Below, one piece after another: positions 1-12,834 of a stretch of DNA of 64,000 bases. This stretch comes from Strix aluco (Eukaryota; Chordata; Aves; Strigiformes; Strigidae). Below the pieces are notes generated by a model that was given only the letters and a program-made list of their open reading frames with translations, ran no database searches and was not told the DNA's origin. The stretch's first letter is position 1. Every line of letters begins with the position of its first letter. The stretch spans positions 51,217,330 through 51,281,329 of the forward strand of contig NC_133935.1 in NCBI RefSeq assembly GCF_031877795.1, read 5' to 3'. Both the position numbers and the translations under genes were made by a program.

Positions 1-3000
1 TGGACCTGTCAGCCTGGCAGTAATGTCTTTGCTATTACTTAAAGCTGAGCGTGAGTCAAATGATTTACTGTCCTGTACTGTACCTGGCACAGTTGGGGCT
101 GGCTGCATTTGCACTGCAGGAGGAGGATACCTTGGGCCTGTGCTAGTGTTGGACTTTCCCTTCATGAAGAGCTTGGAGGCAGGCTGTATCAGAGTCATGT
201 TGTATGCTTGCATGTGAATAATGGCTTTGTCTCCATGCATGCAGACTAACCTGCACTTCTGTTTCAAAATATGCCATAACATGTCTTGTGTCTGTATGTA
301 GCCATTTCTAGCTTGCTTTCTGGAACCTGAGCTCCTGGCAAGAAAATTAAACTATTGCTCCTGATGAGCAGCCTGCACTGGGCTGTACGGGTGGTGTGAA
401 TGCAAATGCTGAGCAGGAGCACCTCCTAACCACGCAGTGGTCATCTAAAAGTCAGGGTTGGAATCCAGGACTCGGTAAACAAACTATTCCACTAGTTCTC
501 CTTTCACAACTAACTGATGCAGGCTCCCAACCTTGTTTCCAGTAGTTTTGCAGAGCTCCACTGATTCAGCCGACATCTATTGCCACCTACTGTCTTCTGG
601 TTTCCATTATCCAAAAGGGATCATGAACTTGCAAAGGTTATCGTCTTTCAAGATCTTCTTTCCATGTATGAACTTGTAAATTCTCTCATGACACATGACA
701 GCTCAGCATTAATTTTCACTATACAAGAATGAAAATTCCTTGAGGAAGAAGAGAAAGAACAGAGAGGCTTCCTCCCCTTTTAGATCACCCAGAGCATCTT
801 GCTCTCCAGTGGTCTCACCTTGCCCATGATCTTGCAGAAGGCAATGTAATCATAATCTAACAGATGTAAGAGGAACAGGAAGAAAGGACACATTTTATGT
901 TGGCTTCAGGACTAATTGTCTGAAACAGTTAGGAAAACTGGCCCAGTGTTCAAGCTGTGGATGCTTTTTTCTTCTTGGCAGGGCTTGTTTGATCACCTAG
1001 CCTGAGCAAAGAACTGCATACATTAATTAGGAACAAAATGTCATCGCACTAGAACAAAATGTCATCTCACTAGAAAACCACCTGCCATGTGGAAAGTTGT
1101 GCAATGAAACATCTATAGTGTGAATGCAAATTTAACTGTCTTGAAAGTAGAAGCTGAGAGAGAGCTGGCACAGCTGAACAGCTACAGCAAGCCAGCCCAG
1201 GCTTGGATTAGCAGGGTAGCCATACTCGGTAAATCCAAGTTATGGAAAGCCCATGACAGAACTGCAAACTCTCATCAGATCTCCCAGTTTCTAGGCTGGG
1301 GCTCTCTCCACCATCTCATTCTTCCTCACATTGACGAACAGCTACTGGACTCTTCCCTGTGTTTAATTTGACCCCGTTCTTGTGAAACAAAAATGTCTCC
1401 ATAGCTAAAAGGCTTAAACTTCTGCAAACACTGATTAAGGCTGGAGCTTTGCCCTCCACTTCAGTGGGGGCAGTTTGGGCCTTCGAGCATTGAGCTGTGA
1501 GGGAGTGAACAGGATGATCCAAGAGCAACATGCTGAGTCCTTGAGATGCCCAAGACTGGGGCACTGAGGTGTGTCAATGTTAGATTACACATATCTTGTC
1601 ATAATTTACAGTGGGTTTAGAGCATTAAACTCTAAAGAATACACAACACAAGCAATATTTCTAAGATGAGGAAATCTACTGAATTTCTCAGTTTAAATCA
1701 GATAAATGTAATATTTAAAAAACAGCCCCACAGAACTGAAAAATAGTAGTGATAAACTGACTGTTTTGCAGCCAGTCTTTTTCTTTACAGAGATATAACA
1801 GCAAGGTGGTTCCTCAGCAGCTGAAAATGCCATGCTGTCTCCTGTAAGCACCTGAATGAGAACAGAAACTGCAAGTAGCACAGAGGCCTACAGTAACCAG
1901 TCAGAATACAAGATTAAAAAAAAGAAGAAACCAGTGTGTATTGTTAAATATACTATCAGTAAGATACAAGAAAAGCTTTTGAACAGTGTTTCTACCAGAA
2001 AGGACATAATCCTTTTCCTTCCACTTCAGGGTGACTTGAGTTTTCCTCCCACAAATGTCATTTAAGAGACCCTACTGAGCAAGAAGTGAGTCTGAATGCA
2101 CTTCAGTGCTAGCTTAAAGCTTAGTTTCTTTATACCGTTATCAACATACTCCTGATTGTTTCAAACTAGCTCAACCTGGGTGTTTTATAGAAAACTTTGC
2201 TTTAATATTTTCCTGCGACAGATTAAATAAAAATGCCTCAGGAAGTACAGTTGATGAGAAATATAATATGTTTTTACAAGAGTCAAGCAGTATTTCTCAT
2301 GGCACTAGACTGACTAATATAATAGTATCTTCTCAAAGAATGGTTCAAAGTTACAGAAATAAAAGACAGTTTGGAGTTTTGACTAGCTGATCTGGTCAAT
2401 AGGATCCTGTTTTGCCAGCAGAATAAAAACACCAACTCTACTTTTGATAGTTATCTATAACAGTAAAGCTCACATGCTTTTTATTTAATGATTTTCTATA
2501 AAATTTAGGAGTCTCAGTGCCAAACCAGAATTATAACTAGCTCATCCTCACAATGCTGAACCTGCAATGTCAGACTATAGCAATTTTTCTTCTAGGAAAA
2601 AAAAGATGTATTTTCCAATATCTTATTTTAGTGCAATTAATGTTATTATTGTCAGAATCATCATTATTATTAATTACATATTATTATTCAGCTATGCTAA
2701 CAGAGCACATAGTTTCTAAATATTTGGTTACAGCTCTGGGGACTTGACATTCTGTCTTGACCAGGAGTTAAAAAAATAAAATTGTTGAAAGAAGGTGATC
2801 AAAAGCGAGTGACAGACAAGTGTACGTTCTAGAGTGGCTTGACACCGTGCCAGTTCCTCCTTTATTTTTCTAAACATGCTGGCTCCTGGTCCCTGGGGGA
2901 TACTTGCTGATAGAGTATTGACTTTCTGGATGATAATTCCCTTCTTCAGTCTTACTTACATGAAAAGAATTCTCATTATCTTTGCCACAATATTCCACAT

Positions 3001-6000
3001 CATCTGGATGTTAGAAAAGTCTGCTGATCTCTATCTAAGTAACATACATCATACACAGAAAAATGTAAGCTGAGTGCCTCCTACTAAAGGCAAAAGTGCA
3101 TAAAGAAACTCAAACATTACAATTCATTCATTTCTAAAGTTTAGCTTACAGTGTTTACCCTGAGAATACCAAGTGCTTGGGCATATGGCATCACCAGTAA
3201 ATTATGGGACTAGCCTACATTAATGCTTATAGTTATCAAGGCTGAGTTATTAAGAAAAAGCCACTATGATCTCCTACGCTGTTCTGCTGCATTATACAGA
3301 GCATGAAATTTCAGGAATTAATGGCCGCTTCAGATCCAATAGTTCAGACTGAAACAGAACATGTTTTTCAGAAAAAGGTCCAATCTTGGTTTAAATACTT
3401 CCAGTGCTGGAACGCCCCCAAACCCAGACGGAGTTGTGTCTGGGGGCAATCACCAGAGCCTGCAGTGCTGGCTGAGATTCTGCTCCACAGCAAATGGGCT
3501 GTTTATGGCCAAAACACTGTCAGTGTAACCTAAACAACTATTGCTTTTTTTGTTGTACAGTCCTTTCTCCTCTCCTTTGCAAGATGAAGTTTTTGCAATA
3601 CTAGAATCCCCTGATATTGGATGCAGTATTTTGCTGGTTAGCAAATCAACATTTATAATACTGAAGAGTTTCAAGGATATTTCATTCTGGCTTTATGAGT
3701 CTTCTGTTTAAATCACTCATACTGAAATGCCTCACAGTAATGCTGTTTTTTTCCCCTGCATGTTACAGACAGCTGTTCGTGTGCTATTGGTTGTATTTAC
3801 CAAAGTGATATGATGGTCTGTGGCAAATACCAACTTGCAAGGCGCTTTCTGCCTTCACAGAGCACCGATCCAGATGTAACCATGGCAATTTATTTTCAAT
3901 CTGTTAGTAACTCAGAGAGAAATGGTGACATGTTTGACACAGAGACCTACTCCATTTTCCTTTTTGCCCTCTCTATATTTATTCGGCAGGCTGTAAGCCG
4001 TTGTTTTAATAGTCTGATCATCTGAATCATCCTACAGGTTTGAAAAACACCAAATAGGCAGAATTTATGTTCTTAAAGGAACGGTTTTAGTTGCTCTTGT
4101 AATTCCTTTATTTCTTTTCTTTATATTCCTTGGCATCTAGATCAGTTCTTGTTCTCGACATTAGTTCAGGTGAAGTGAGAGCTCATTTTTTCCTTCTTTT
4201 TGCCAAGGTGCAACAGGAGAGCCAGGAGTCAGGAATGACCCCAGCACAGGCTGTGCCTGCACCAACAATTTCCATCCTATGGGGAGAGACTGTGAAAGAA
4301 TTTAATCTTCCTCATTACAGAGTCACAGATGAAGCTTCAAATTGGTCTCAATATTCCTCTGCTTTCCACGCTCCTCTGAGGGCATGGGCTGTGTGGAGGG
4401 GCCATGGCACAGAGCCACCAGCGCCGCCTTGCTTACTCATCTCAAAATGCATTTGGGCCTGCCTCAGCTGGCCCCAGGAACCCCTCAGCACCCTCCTGCT
4501 ACCTGCTCATCCCATCCAGGATGATTTTGTTTGCTCTTTCTAGCAGAACACACACCCAGGAGAGGTCTCCTGCTTGACCAGCAGCTGCCCTCAGTCATGC
4601 TCTGCACAGGGTGTCCAGCTCCAAAGTTACTACTTGCAGTTTCCATGCTGGGCATCCTGCGTGCATCTGGCAACATGGATCCTCTGCTCTCCTCTCACTG
4701 TGGCTTATTGTGTCCCATCTCATGAGTTTCCCTGGTGAACACTACATCCAGCTTTTAGCCTTGCTGTTTTTTGGTTTAACCTAACTAACTGCTTAGTTTT
4801 CAGATGTGGACGTTAATCTCAGGCCTTATCAGGATGCCCATCAGATATGTTTCATTGGGTCTGCTCGGGTCTTTCTATTCCACTGTATGGATGAATTGTT
4901 ATCTGCGAGAGCTTTCTGAAATAAACAGCTTGAATTTATTATGTAAATATGGATTAGATAAATGAGGTTTACACCAAAATATACATTGAAAGACAATTTC
5001 CAGATAAAGACACACACATTTTCCTTTGAAAAGCACCATACCATAAAATATTTTTTTCCTTGGGTGAAAAGATGTCATATGAAAACTGGCCTGGCTACAC
5101 ATCATTTTTCTAATTAGTCATCACAGAAATGCTCTATTTGCAAATTTGGGGGTAAAAAGAAACCCACACCACCTGCATTTCAATAGTCCTGATTGATACC
5201 AGGCTGTAACCACTAAAAAATGCCTTTTTTCTATTCATACCACCTGGAAAAACCTGTAGTCCAATATCCTATCTGTTGTGGGGATTCGCAAAAAGAAAAG
5301 GATAGTACAAAAAATCCTGTCCTGCTATGTGTTTCATGATCTTCATATATCCTATTCATAAAACAGTTCTGAAAATACTCTTCATGTGTATTGAGTGATT
5401 CCAGCAACAAGCCTCTTATCTGAGCTGAAACTGGCAGAATTGGCTTGCATTTCTGCTCTTTAGAAACATGAAGGCAGGGAGCATCCCTCCCAATGTTTTG
5501 CAGAGTGCTCTTGATACCATGGGCATGTGTCTCATTAGCTTTCCAGAAGTTAAACATTAGGAAATGTGATTATCAGAGGAAAATTACTGGAACAAACGTG
5601 ACTAAATGGTTCAAGTCACCTGCTGCTTTGAGGAAGGCATCCTGCTTATCAAAAAGTAAGACCCAAATTCAATAGAACAACCTTTAAGAACACAAGGTGT
5701 TGCCGTAGTTGTGGCATGTCTGTGTGTGATCTTAAGGGAGCATAATACTGCTCTGGCTAGTCATAACTTCTCAGGGCATCATAGGGGAAAATCTCCAGAC
5801 AAAGCAGGATATTAGTGCTTTTCTGCATGTCCCTTCTCATTCCCTTCATAGGCAAGTTGCTGTTGATAAAAAATCATGAATCTGAGGTAGAGAATATGTT
5901 ACCAATGTGGAGACAGAGGTCACCTTGCTGTGTAGAAGCTGCTTGTACATATATGACCTGGGGGAATAGGAGCTGAAGATTGCTAAGCAAAGGAGGGTTT

Positions 6001-6199
6001 GAGAAATAATTCTGTAAATACACAGATTAGTAGTCCAGAATTGCCAAGTGCTCTTTTCAATACTCTTCTACAGTGCTGCAATTTATTATCTGACATGTCT
6101 AAAATACTGGGATGAAGTGACGAATGAAAATAGATGCTACCAAATAGGTGATGCCAGCTCCATGTCTTCTGAGGGTACTCCTGTATGAATTACCACACA
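1..6199. other. Gene-free AT-rich intergenic DNA
   Basis: Open frames here are short and lack recognisable domains; the longest is 137 codons at 4130-4543. Apart from the small duplication at 1031-1072 I see no structured element. In mammals SRGAP1 follows RXYLT1, so this side may be the approach to that gene, but no SRGAP1 exon was recognised. Confidence 0.6.
1031..1072. repeat. 21-bp tandem duplication
   Basis: GAACAAAATGTCATCGCACT is followed after one base by GAACAAAATGTCATCTCACT, a single difference, so the duplication is fairly recent. Confidence 0.9.
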
Positions 6200-6218
6200 C
6201 CCCCCCCCCCCCCCCCCC
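6200..6218. repeat. Poly(C) tract
   Basis: Nineteen consecutive C residues preceded by CACACA. Length may be imprecise because long C runs are prone to sequencing error. Confidence 0.95.
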
Positions 6219-7444
6219 ATTTACTCACTGGCACAAAGAGACAACTGGGAAGCTAACTGTAAATGCACTTCTTAAAATGGAGAACTCTGCTATTTTAAGG
6301 AGATTATACTGGTTCTGTTGTGAGATAAACTAGATATATTTCCCTGATTGTTCCTTTCTTGACAAATGTAGCTTTTCTTGGAATAAAAAAGGTTCTACCA
6401 GATCATTAAACCACATAACTGTCTCAATCTTCCTTTAATTAAGGATTGCAATATTGCTTTTTTATTGCTTAAATAAAAACTAGCTACAGCTCTGCTTTCT
6501 GTAGTTTGTGTTTATTCAGTTTCTCCAGCAAACCGGTACTTTCTGTGAAAAGTCTGTGGGGGGGAAAAAGGGTGAGCAAGAGCTCATCTACTTCCAATGA
6601 AAGGAATTAAATGTGACTTTAAAAAAGCAACCCCTGAGGATTTCTTCCCTCATTTCTGAGTCAGCTTTCAGCAGGAGAAACACAAACCAGAATTATCAGC
6701 CAGAAGTACAACATGAATGACAAGCTTGGATGATAAACACAGAATGGATGCAGGAGTACACCTGGCATCTTCTTTGAGTCCATATTGCTCCCTCAGGTAC
6801 TTGTAGTGAAGGGCATACAAGCATGTGGCGTATACAGTGCTGTCCATGTGACAAACAGTCCATCTGTTCAATGTACCTACTGATAATCTGGTCTGATTAG
6901 TCTAAACCAGTCCACAAAGATCTCATGCTGTGTAACATCTGTTATAACTCTTCCTTTGTTGTTCCAAGTGGTGTTTGTCCTTCCTGTGATTGCCAGGGAT
7001 GTATAAACTGTAATAGACTTACTGCTGGACCTGTGGTGCAGAAGCACTTCTTCATGAGCTGGGCCAAAACCGCTTGCACATGGGTATTATGATAAGCTAG
7101 TAATGCCTTGCCTGGATCACTGGCCTTCTCTAAATGCCATTATGTTCACTGCAGCCTCAGTGGACTCAGTTCCCAGTGAACAGCAAGGAATGACTTGGTA
7201 AGACTAGTCTTTTGCTATTGCGATGAAGAGAGACATCTCTGGAATGATTCCAGTACTGCTTCTCACCACAGTCTCTTGGAAATCACATCTGGCAGAGATG
7301 AAATTCGTGTGATAGCTGCATTGAAGCAAAAGTTCTTTGACTTTCTCTAACTGATATAACATGAATAGCAGTCAGCCATGAAAAGCTGTCGCTGACTATT
7401 TGAGGGAAGGAGGATGCTCAGGCAATGTAGACAGCAGAAGTTGT

Positions 7445-7940
7445 TGTATTGGCTTTGGCTGGGATAGAGTTAACCTTACGCATAGCAGCCCCTGTGATGC
7501 TGTGGTTTGGATTTGTGACTATAACAGTGTTGATGCCACCAACATTTTGGCTATTGCTGAGCAGTGCTTGCACAGTGTTGACGCTTTCTCTTTTTCTCGC
7601 TCTGTCCCCTCCCCTGCAGTATACTGGGGGTGGGTAAGAAATTGGGAGATGACCACCCAAACTGGCCACAGGGATATTCCCTGTGATTTGATGTCATGAT
7701 CAGCACTAAAAAATGGGAATTTTGTCTTCCAAAGCAGCTGTTGCTTGGAGACTGGCTGGACATTGGTCTGCTTGTAGAAGGTGAATTATTGCTGTTGCTT
7801 TACTTGTTTTTTCCTTCACTTATGAAACTGTTCTTATCTCAGCCTATGAGTGTTCTCACTTTTACTCCTCCTGTTCTCTTCCCTGTCCTGCTGAGAGGCT
7901 GTGTGAGTGCTTAGCTGCTGGCCATGGTCAACCCACAACA
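7445..7940 (+). mobile_element. Solo LTR of avian endogenous retrovirus
   Basis: It starts TGTATTGGCTTTGGCTGGGA followed by TAGAGTTAA, and contains CAAACTGGCCACAGGGATAT with TTCC and the TGATGTCATGATCAG block. It ends with ATGAAACTGTTCTTATCTCA then ..CAACCCACAACA. The order of blocks and the TG...CA ends match a widespread avian LTR family. No internal viral genes adjoin it. Clear target-site duplications were not found; the ends are good to a few bases. Confidence 0.85.
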
Positions 7941-10260
7941 ACTGTCCATGTCCATGTCTGTGGTTCTCTTTATGCAGACATATCAGGAAGTGCTGATGAC
8001 TACTTACCTGGGATATGGTTTGGCCTTTAGATGGTTTGCAGAGCTCAGCATTATGTGATATCTTGATGCTGTGCATCATGTAGCCTCCCGAGAATTATAG
8101 CTTGCAGGATTGCAGGGATGATCAAAAGTACCCTGTTCATCAGTGGCCCCTCTTGTACCATAGTCTATTGTCCAGGCCCCCATTACAATCTGTAATCAGA
8201 AATCACTTTATATTTGATAGGCCAAATCACTTACCACCTAGCCAGTTGATGATACGTTTTATTGATTTGCTGAGCTGATTAAATTTCAACTATGGTTCAC
8301 ATCCAGCTGGATTTGAGATAACTTCTGATCTGTGGCTGGTAAAGCAGTAAGGATTACCTGCCACAACTTAATCAGTCTCCTCTTGGTTACCACTGTCAAG
8401 GATTATTTACAGTGCATCTGCTGCAAATATGTATAGTGGATCATAAATGAGTACAGAGTTATTTATGAGGATTGATCACAAACCCAATAATCAGTCATAA
8501 AATATTGATGAATTTTTATTTATTGTGATCCAAGGCATTTCCAAAAGAGGGTGGTTTGCTGTTATTTTTGCTGGTTACACCAAAACCTACAACAGAGTCG
8601 CAAAAGTATCCACATGTTGAGGCAGTGACCAGATCTTTTTTTGTTTATCTGGCAATTTATTTTCTCTGTATGAGAAGTTCTATGTATGGTAGAGAGCTCA
8701 CCTTATCGTTTTGCTGTATCTAATGTTGGACGATTCATCAGTCAAAGTGATGATTTCTTTGTGCAGATCGAAATGACCAAACTCAGAATGGATATAAAAA
8801 TCTCACTGATCTAATAAAATGCCTTCTCCTAAAATGGTGTCAATAACCACTGTTGCAGTGTAAAGCTCATGCAAAATTTGTAGGCATCAGGGGTTCCAGG
8901 TACTGCTTTGCCTTAAAAATTAGTATAAACAGGCAACTTTCATATCATTGACTCGAGCTGGTTTAGCTAACATTTTTAAAATGGATTCATTCTTATGCTT
9001 ATTTTAACAATCACCATCACCAGTGATTATGAAGCCCAGAAAGCAAAATGTTGTCTCTTTGAAGCTTACATTTGCTGTGTATCAGATGATATACAGTTTC
9101 CTGAAGTATCTGCAATGTTTTGCATAGGTAATTTTTATTAGTCTTGACAACAGAATTATGAACCAGAATACTGTAAAAATGATAGACCATCCCTTCCAGG
9201 CTTTCCAACAACTATCTCTCTCTGAAAGATCTCAGAGGATGAGGAAATTCCAAACAGCAGGCAACCTAATCTCTCAGACAGAATGTTTATCCACAGAAAT
9301 ATCTGCCAAAACCCAAAGTTTGGCATTGAGTTCCTGGGAATTTTGCCATTTTCCAGCCAGTGCAGTTGGGTTTTATTTGGCATTACACATATATTTCATA
9401 TTTTTCTTGAGCTCCAAGTCATCAGGGCAGATGGCATGTGCCATTCAGAAGGTTCACTGCTTGAATCAATAACTCCCTCGTGGACCATTACTTGGAGTTG
9501 TTTGTGGACAGTCTTCCCCAAGGGAAATGGGATCACAGGGTGCTGCGAGTGTGCCCAGAACTTCAATGTGTGACCAGACCTTCTTTTTCACTTCCACTGC
9601 AGCTCAGCAGGGATGATGTGAGATCTTTGACTGCACACATAACATCTTCTGCTGCAGATGCTTGTTCAACATCTTGATGATCTGCAGAAGCATCTTCTCA
9701 TGTCCAGAAAGTCTCTTGTCAGTAGGACAGAACTTAAATTGAAAACCAGAATAGATTTATACAACTTCTTGGTCATGACTTCTGTTCCTCTGTGATTCTT
9801 GAAGGAGATTGAAGTGTCTTAGTGTCCGAGAACCAATGACTTGGCTCAGGTCTATTTGCCAAATCTAATCATAAGAAGGTGTTGGCAGAAATTATCTCTG
9901 GACTGTGAACTTGGCCTTCCTCAGGGCCACTGGCTCATTTTTGTGACTTCTGCTCCATGGGACATTCTTAGAGGCATTCATTATGGACATGTCTAATGAC
10001 ATGTCAACACCAGGTGCATGCAGTGATTTGGGATATTTTTTGCCTACCTGTACCCATCTGGGTCTTTTCAGGATGACTGGGTTATTATCAGAATGATGTT
10101 TGGTGTTTCTTTAATGCCCAGCACTGGGCAGCAACATAAAGATTGCCTATGGGATTACTGGGACCTCACAGCATCTCTTGTTACATCTTCACATTCTTGA
10201 TTTGCAATTACTGTGAGTGTTGAATCAGTAACAAACTGTAGCTTTTCTAGTATACGTCAC
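7941..10260 (-). repeat. Probable decayed transposable-element body, family unknown
   Basis: Short minus-strand frames read as protein-like but broken sequence, for example AWTIDYGTRGATDEQGTFDH near 8100-8165 and VGKKYPKSLHAPGVDMSLDM near 9990-10050. A similar texture is present on the other side of the LTR, about 6890-7430. I suspect an old retrovirus-like or LINE remnant into which the LTR at 7445-7940 inserted, but no catalytic motif is recognisable. Confidence 0.25.
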
Positions 10261-12790
10261 TTCAGTCTGCCAGTAATGTTTCAATATTGTGTTAAAGAGA
10301 GATATGCTGAAATTTTGCACAGAGTCCTCTAATCCTTCTGAAGTTGAGGTAGAAGATATTTCAGGAGGAGATAAAATATTTATTCAAACTTGTTAATTAA
10401 AATATTATAAAAATTTGCTTCTTTAATCACCAGAATCAAAGACAGCATTAGTTTAGCTTGTAATCTTGTCAGACACATTGCTTCTCTTTTGTTCTGCTCT
10501 TTAGGGGCTGGTCCTCATCTAAAATGCTCAAATTTTGTTTTCCAGTTCATCGAGTCATCAACAGCCTTGGAAATGAAAGATCTCAGATCTTATTTCTACA
10601 AAACTGGAGTAGCAGGACATATTACTACTGCCAGAACCCCTGTGTCTCTGTGGTTGTCTTCAGTGCTTCTGATTTCACTCCACTTCTGTCACCATGCCAT
10701 GTATTTACTGTTTAAATAAAACCCACCTGCCCAGAGATTTCAGCTCCCTTCAGAGCCTACTTATCTAACTTTCAACAAGACCAACACAGGATGTCAAACA
10801 TGTCTGGGATAAACCCAGGGAAAATCTACTCAAATCCTCAGTGCCTCAGTCCTTGGCAGTCTTTTGTCTCTGGCAAGAGTGTATTTACACTGTATTATTG
10901 TCATTTCACTGGTGACTGTTGGTATAGTCCAGGATATGCACTTAATGTGGGTAGTAAAAGGATCACACTGCCAAGTTTCTTAGAGTGGGAAGTGAAGCTA
11001 CTGTCCTGGACAGTGCTTGAAGATATCTGAAGCAGACCTTGCTACTGCTGTCCCCAGTCCTTATTTCTCCCATGCTGTTGGAGCCTCAGGTTTCTTTCTT
11101 CTGCCGCTCCTTCAGTCTCGTCCCCTAGTCCTATCCACATGAAATGCAAGCTACAAAACACTACCAATAAGGTCACCAAAACTCAGACTGCTATTTGATA
11201 AAGGTGATAACTTGAAGGTGAAAACTTCATCTTTATTTTGGAGCAGTTGTATTTGTTTCTTAGCAACCTGAATATGTCAAGTGTTGCTGCAAGTTCATAA
11301 AATATACAGTGAGTGTATTTGTCTCTCTCTCTCTTTTCTGCCTACAGAACTGTTGCAAGTCAGCTGTTTGCATTTTGCTGTGTAACACACCCTTCACATG
11401 AACATTACGTTATGCTTGCTACATTAAGCAGCTGAAAAAAAATTAACAAAGTTTTTAAAAAACTTATACTTCTCATACTGAGATTAGGTGTATCAAAGTG
11501 ATGTATGGTCATCCCAGGATTCTGGACCATAACAAAATGATGGATCCCTTCAGTATCATCTGTTACCTCTATTTGTAGCAGAAGGCAACAGAAGGATAGC
11601 CATGACCATGGTGGGGTGTCTACACTGTGTGACTTTGCAGTCTGAGGGACCAAAACTAGCCAAAGCCCTGCAGGAGAAGAGCCGCCTCTAATGAAAGGCC
11701 AGAGCAATCAAGACACCGGAGAATAGGGTGTTACTCATAGGTTGTGAATTCAACAGGGAGAAACTATGATTCTTTGATAAAACAATTTAATGTTGTGTGA
11801 AGGAGGTTCAATCAGTAACTGAAACAGTCTAATTAAAGTCAACAGAGAAAAAGGAGGAGATTGGTAGTTGCTCTACGCAGCAGAAGTGTCTTGTTGATTA
11901 TAGGCCCAGAAGCAGGTTAAGGACTTGATTTAAATATTCATCAGAAAAGTACTATGTCCAGTTGTTAGCGCTGTTTAAGAAAATTTTTTTTAATGCATTT
12001 GTAAACCATATATAAAATCACAATCAGAAAATACAAACCAAGAGTAGAAGTTGCTGGGATACTGATAGCAAGGCACACTCAAACTCCTGAAGTTTAAAAA
12101 TGTATAGTTGTCCAACACAAGGATTGCATATACAGATCTGTATAACAATCTGAATCATCAGCCTGCTGACCAAACACCAGCAGATCAGTACAGCTTCACA
12201 ACAGCTATGTTCATGGGAAGTGGGAGAGACATCTCTATTCCACAAATAGGGAAACTGGCAGAGTTGGGGAACCAGACCTAAACTCAGGAGTTCATAAATT
12301 GTTATTTAGGTACAGTACTTGTGCTGCTCTGTTTCCTTCTAAAATATTTAGAAGATAATTTTTATTAACATTATTTAACTTGATTCCATCTTTACATTGC
12401 CACTGAGGGTGAGTAGCAAGAACAGGAGCCAGTGGCAACCATGCTAGCCAGGGGATTGCTGTGCACATTGTGCTGCTGCTCCTCGTGAGCCCCTCTGAGA
12501 GGCTTGTGGACATACCACCACATTTGGATACCTGAGGGATGTAGCATTGCAGCTTTTAGATCTAAGCTTATAACCCTGCTATACTGGCATAGCATCTCTC
12601 ATTCATACCAGACCAGAGGCACAGAGGTGTGCTGGGTTGGGTTTTTCCAGGACATTGATGTGGCATTATGGTCAGTGTTACAGTGTTCAACTTAGGTGTG
12701 TGATCTCTGCAGTGGAGTCCCTTGTACTGTTATTCAACTCAGGCCCTACAAAAGTGGGTTGCCTTACAAGGAAGGGGGATTGCAACAAGT

Positions 12791-12834
12791 GACGGGAAAT
12801 TGGTGTTTATCTGATGGGAAATTGGTGTTTATCT
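12791..12834. repeat. 22-bp tandem duplication
   Basis: Two units containing GGGAAATTGGTGTTTATCT; they differ at one base of the leading GACGG or GATGG. Confidence 0.9.

Noticed and set aside
4130..4543. 137-codon plus-strand frame.
   Set aside because: Composition rich in W/P/H with no domain. The frame begins with a non-ATG codon and has no supporting context.
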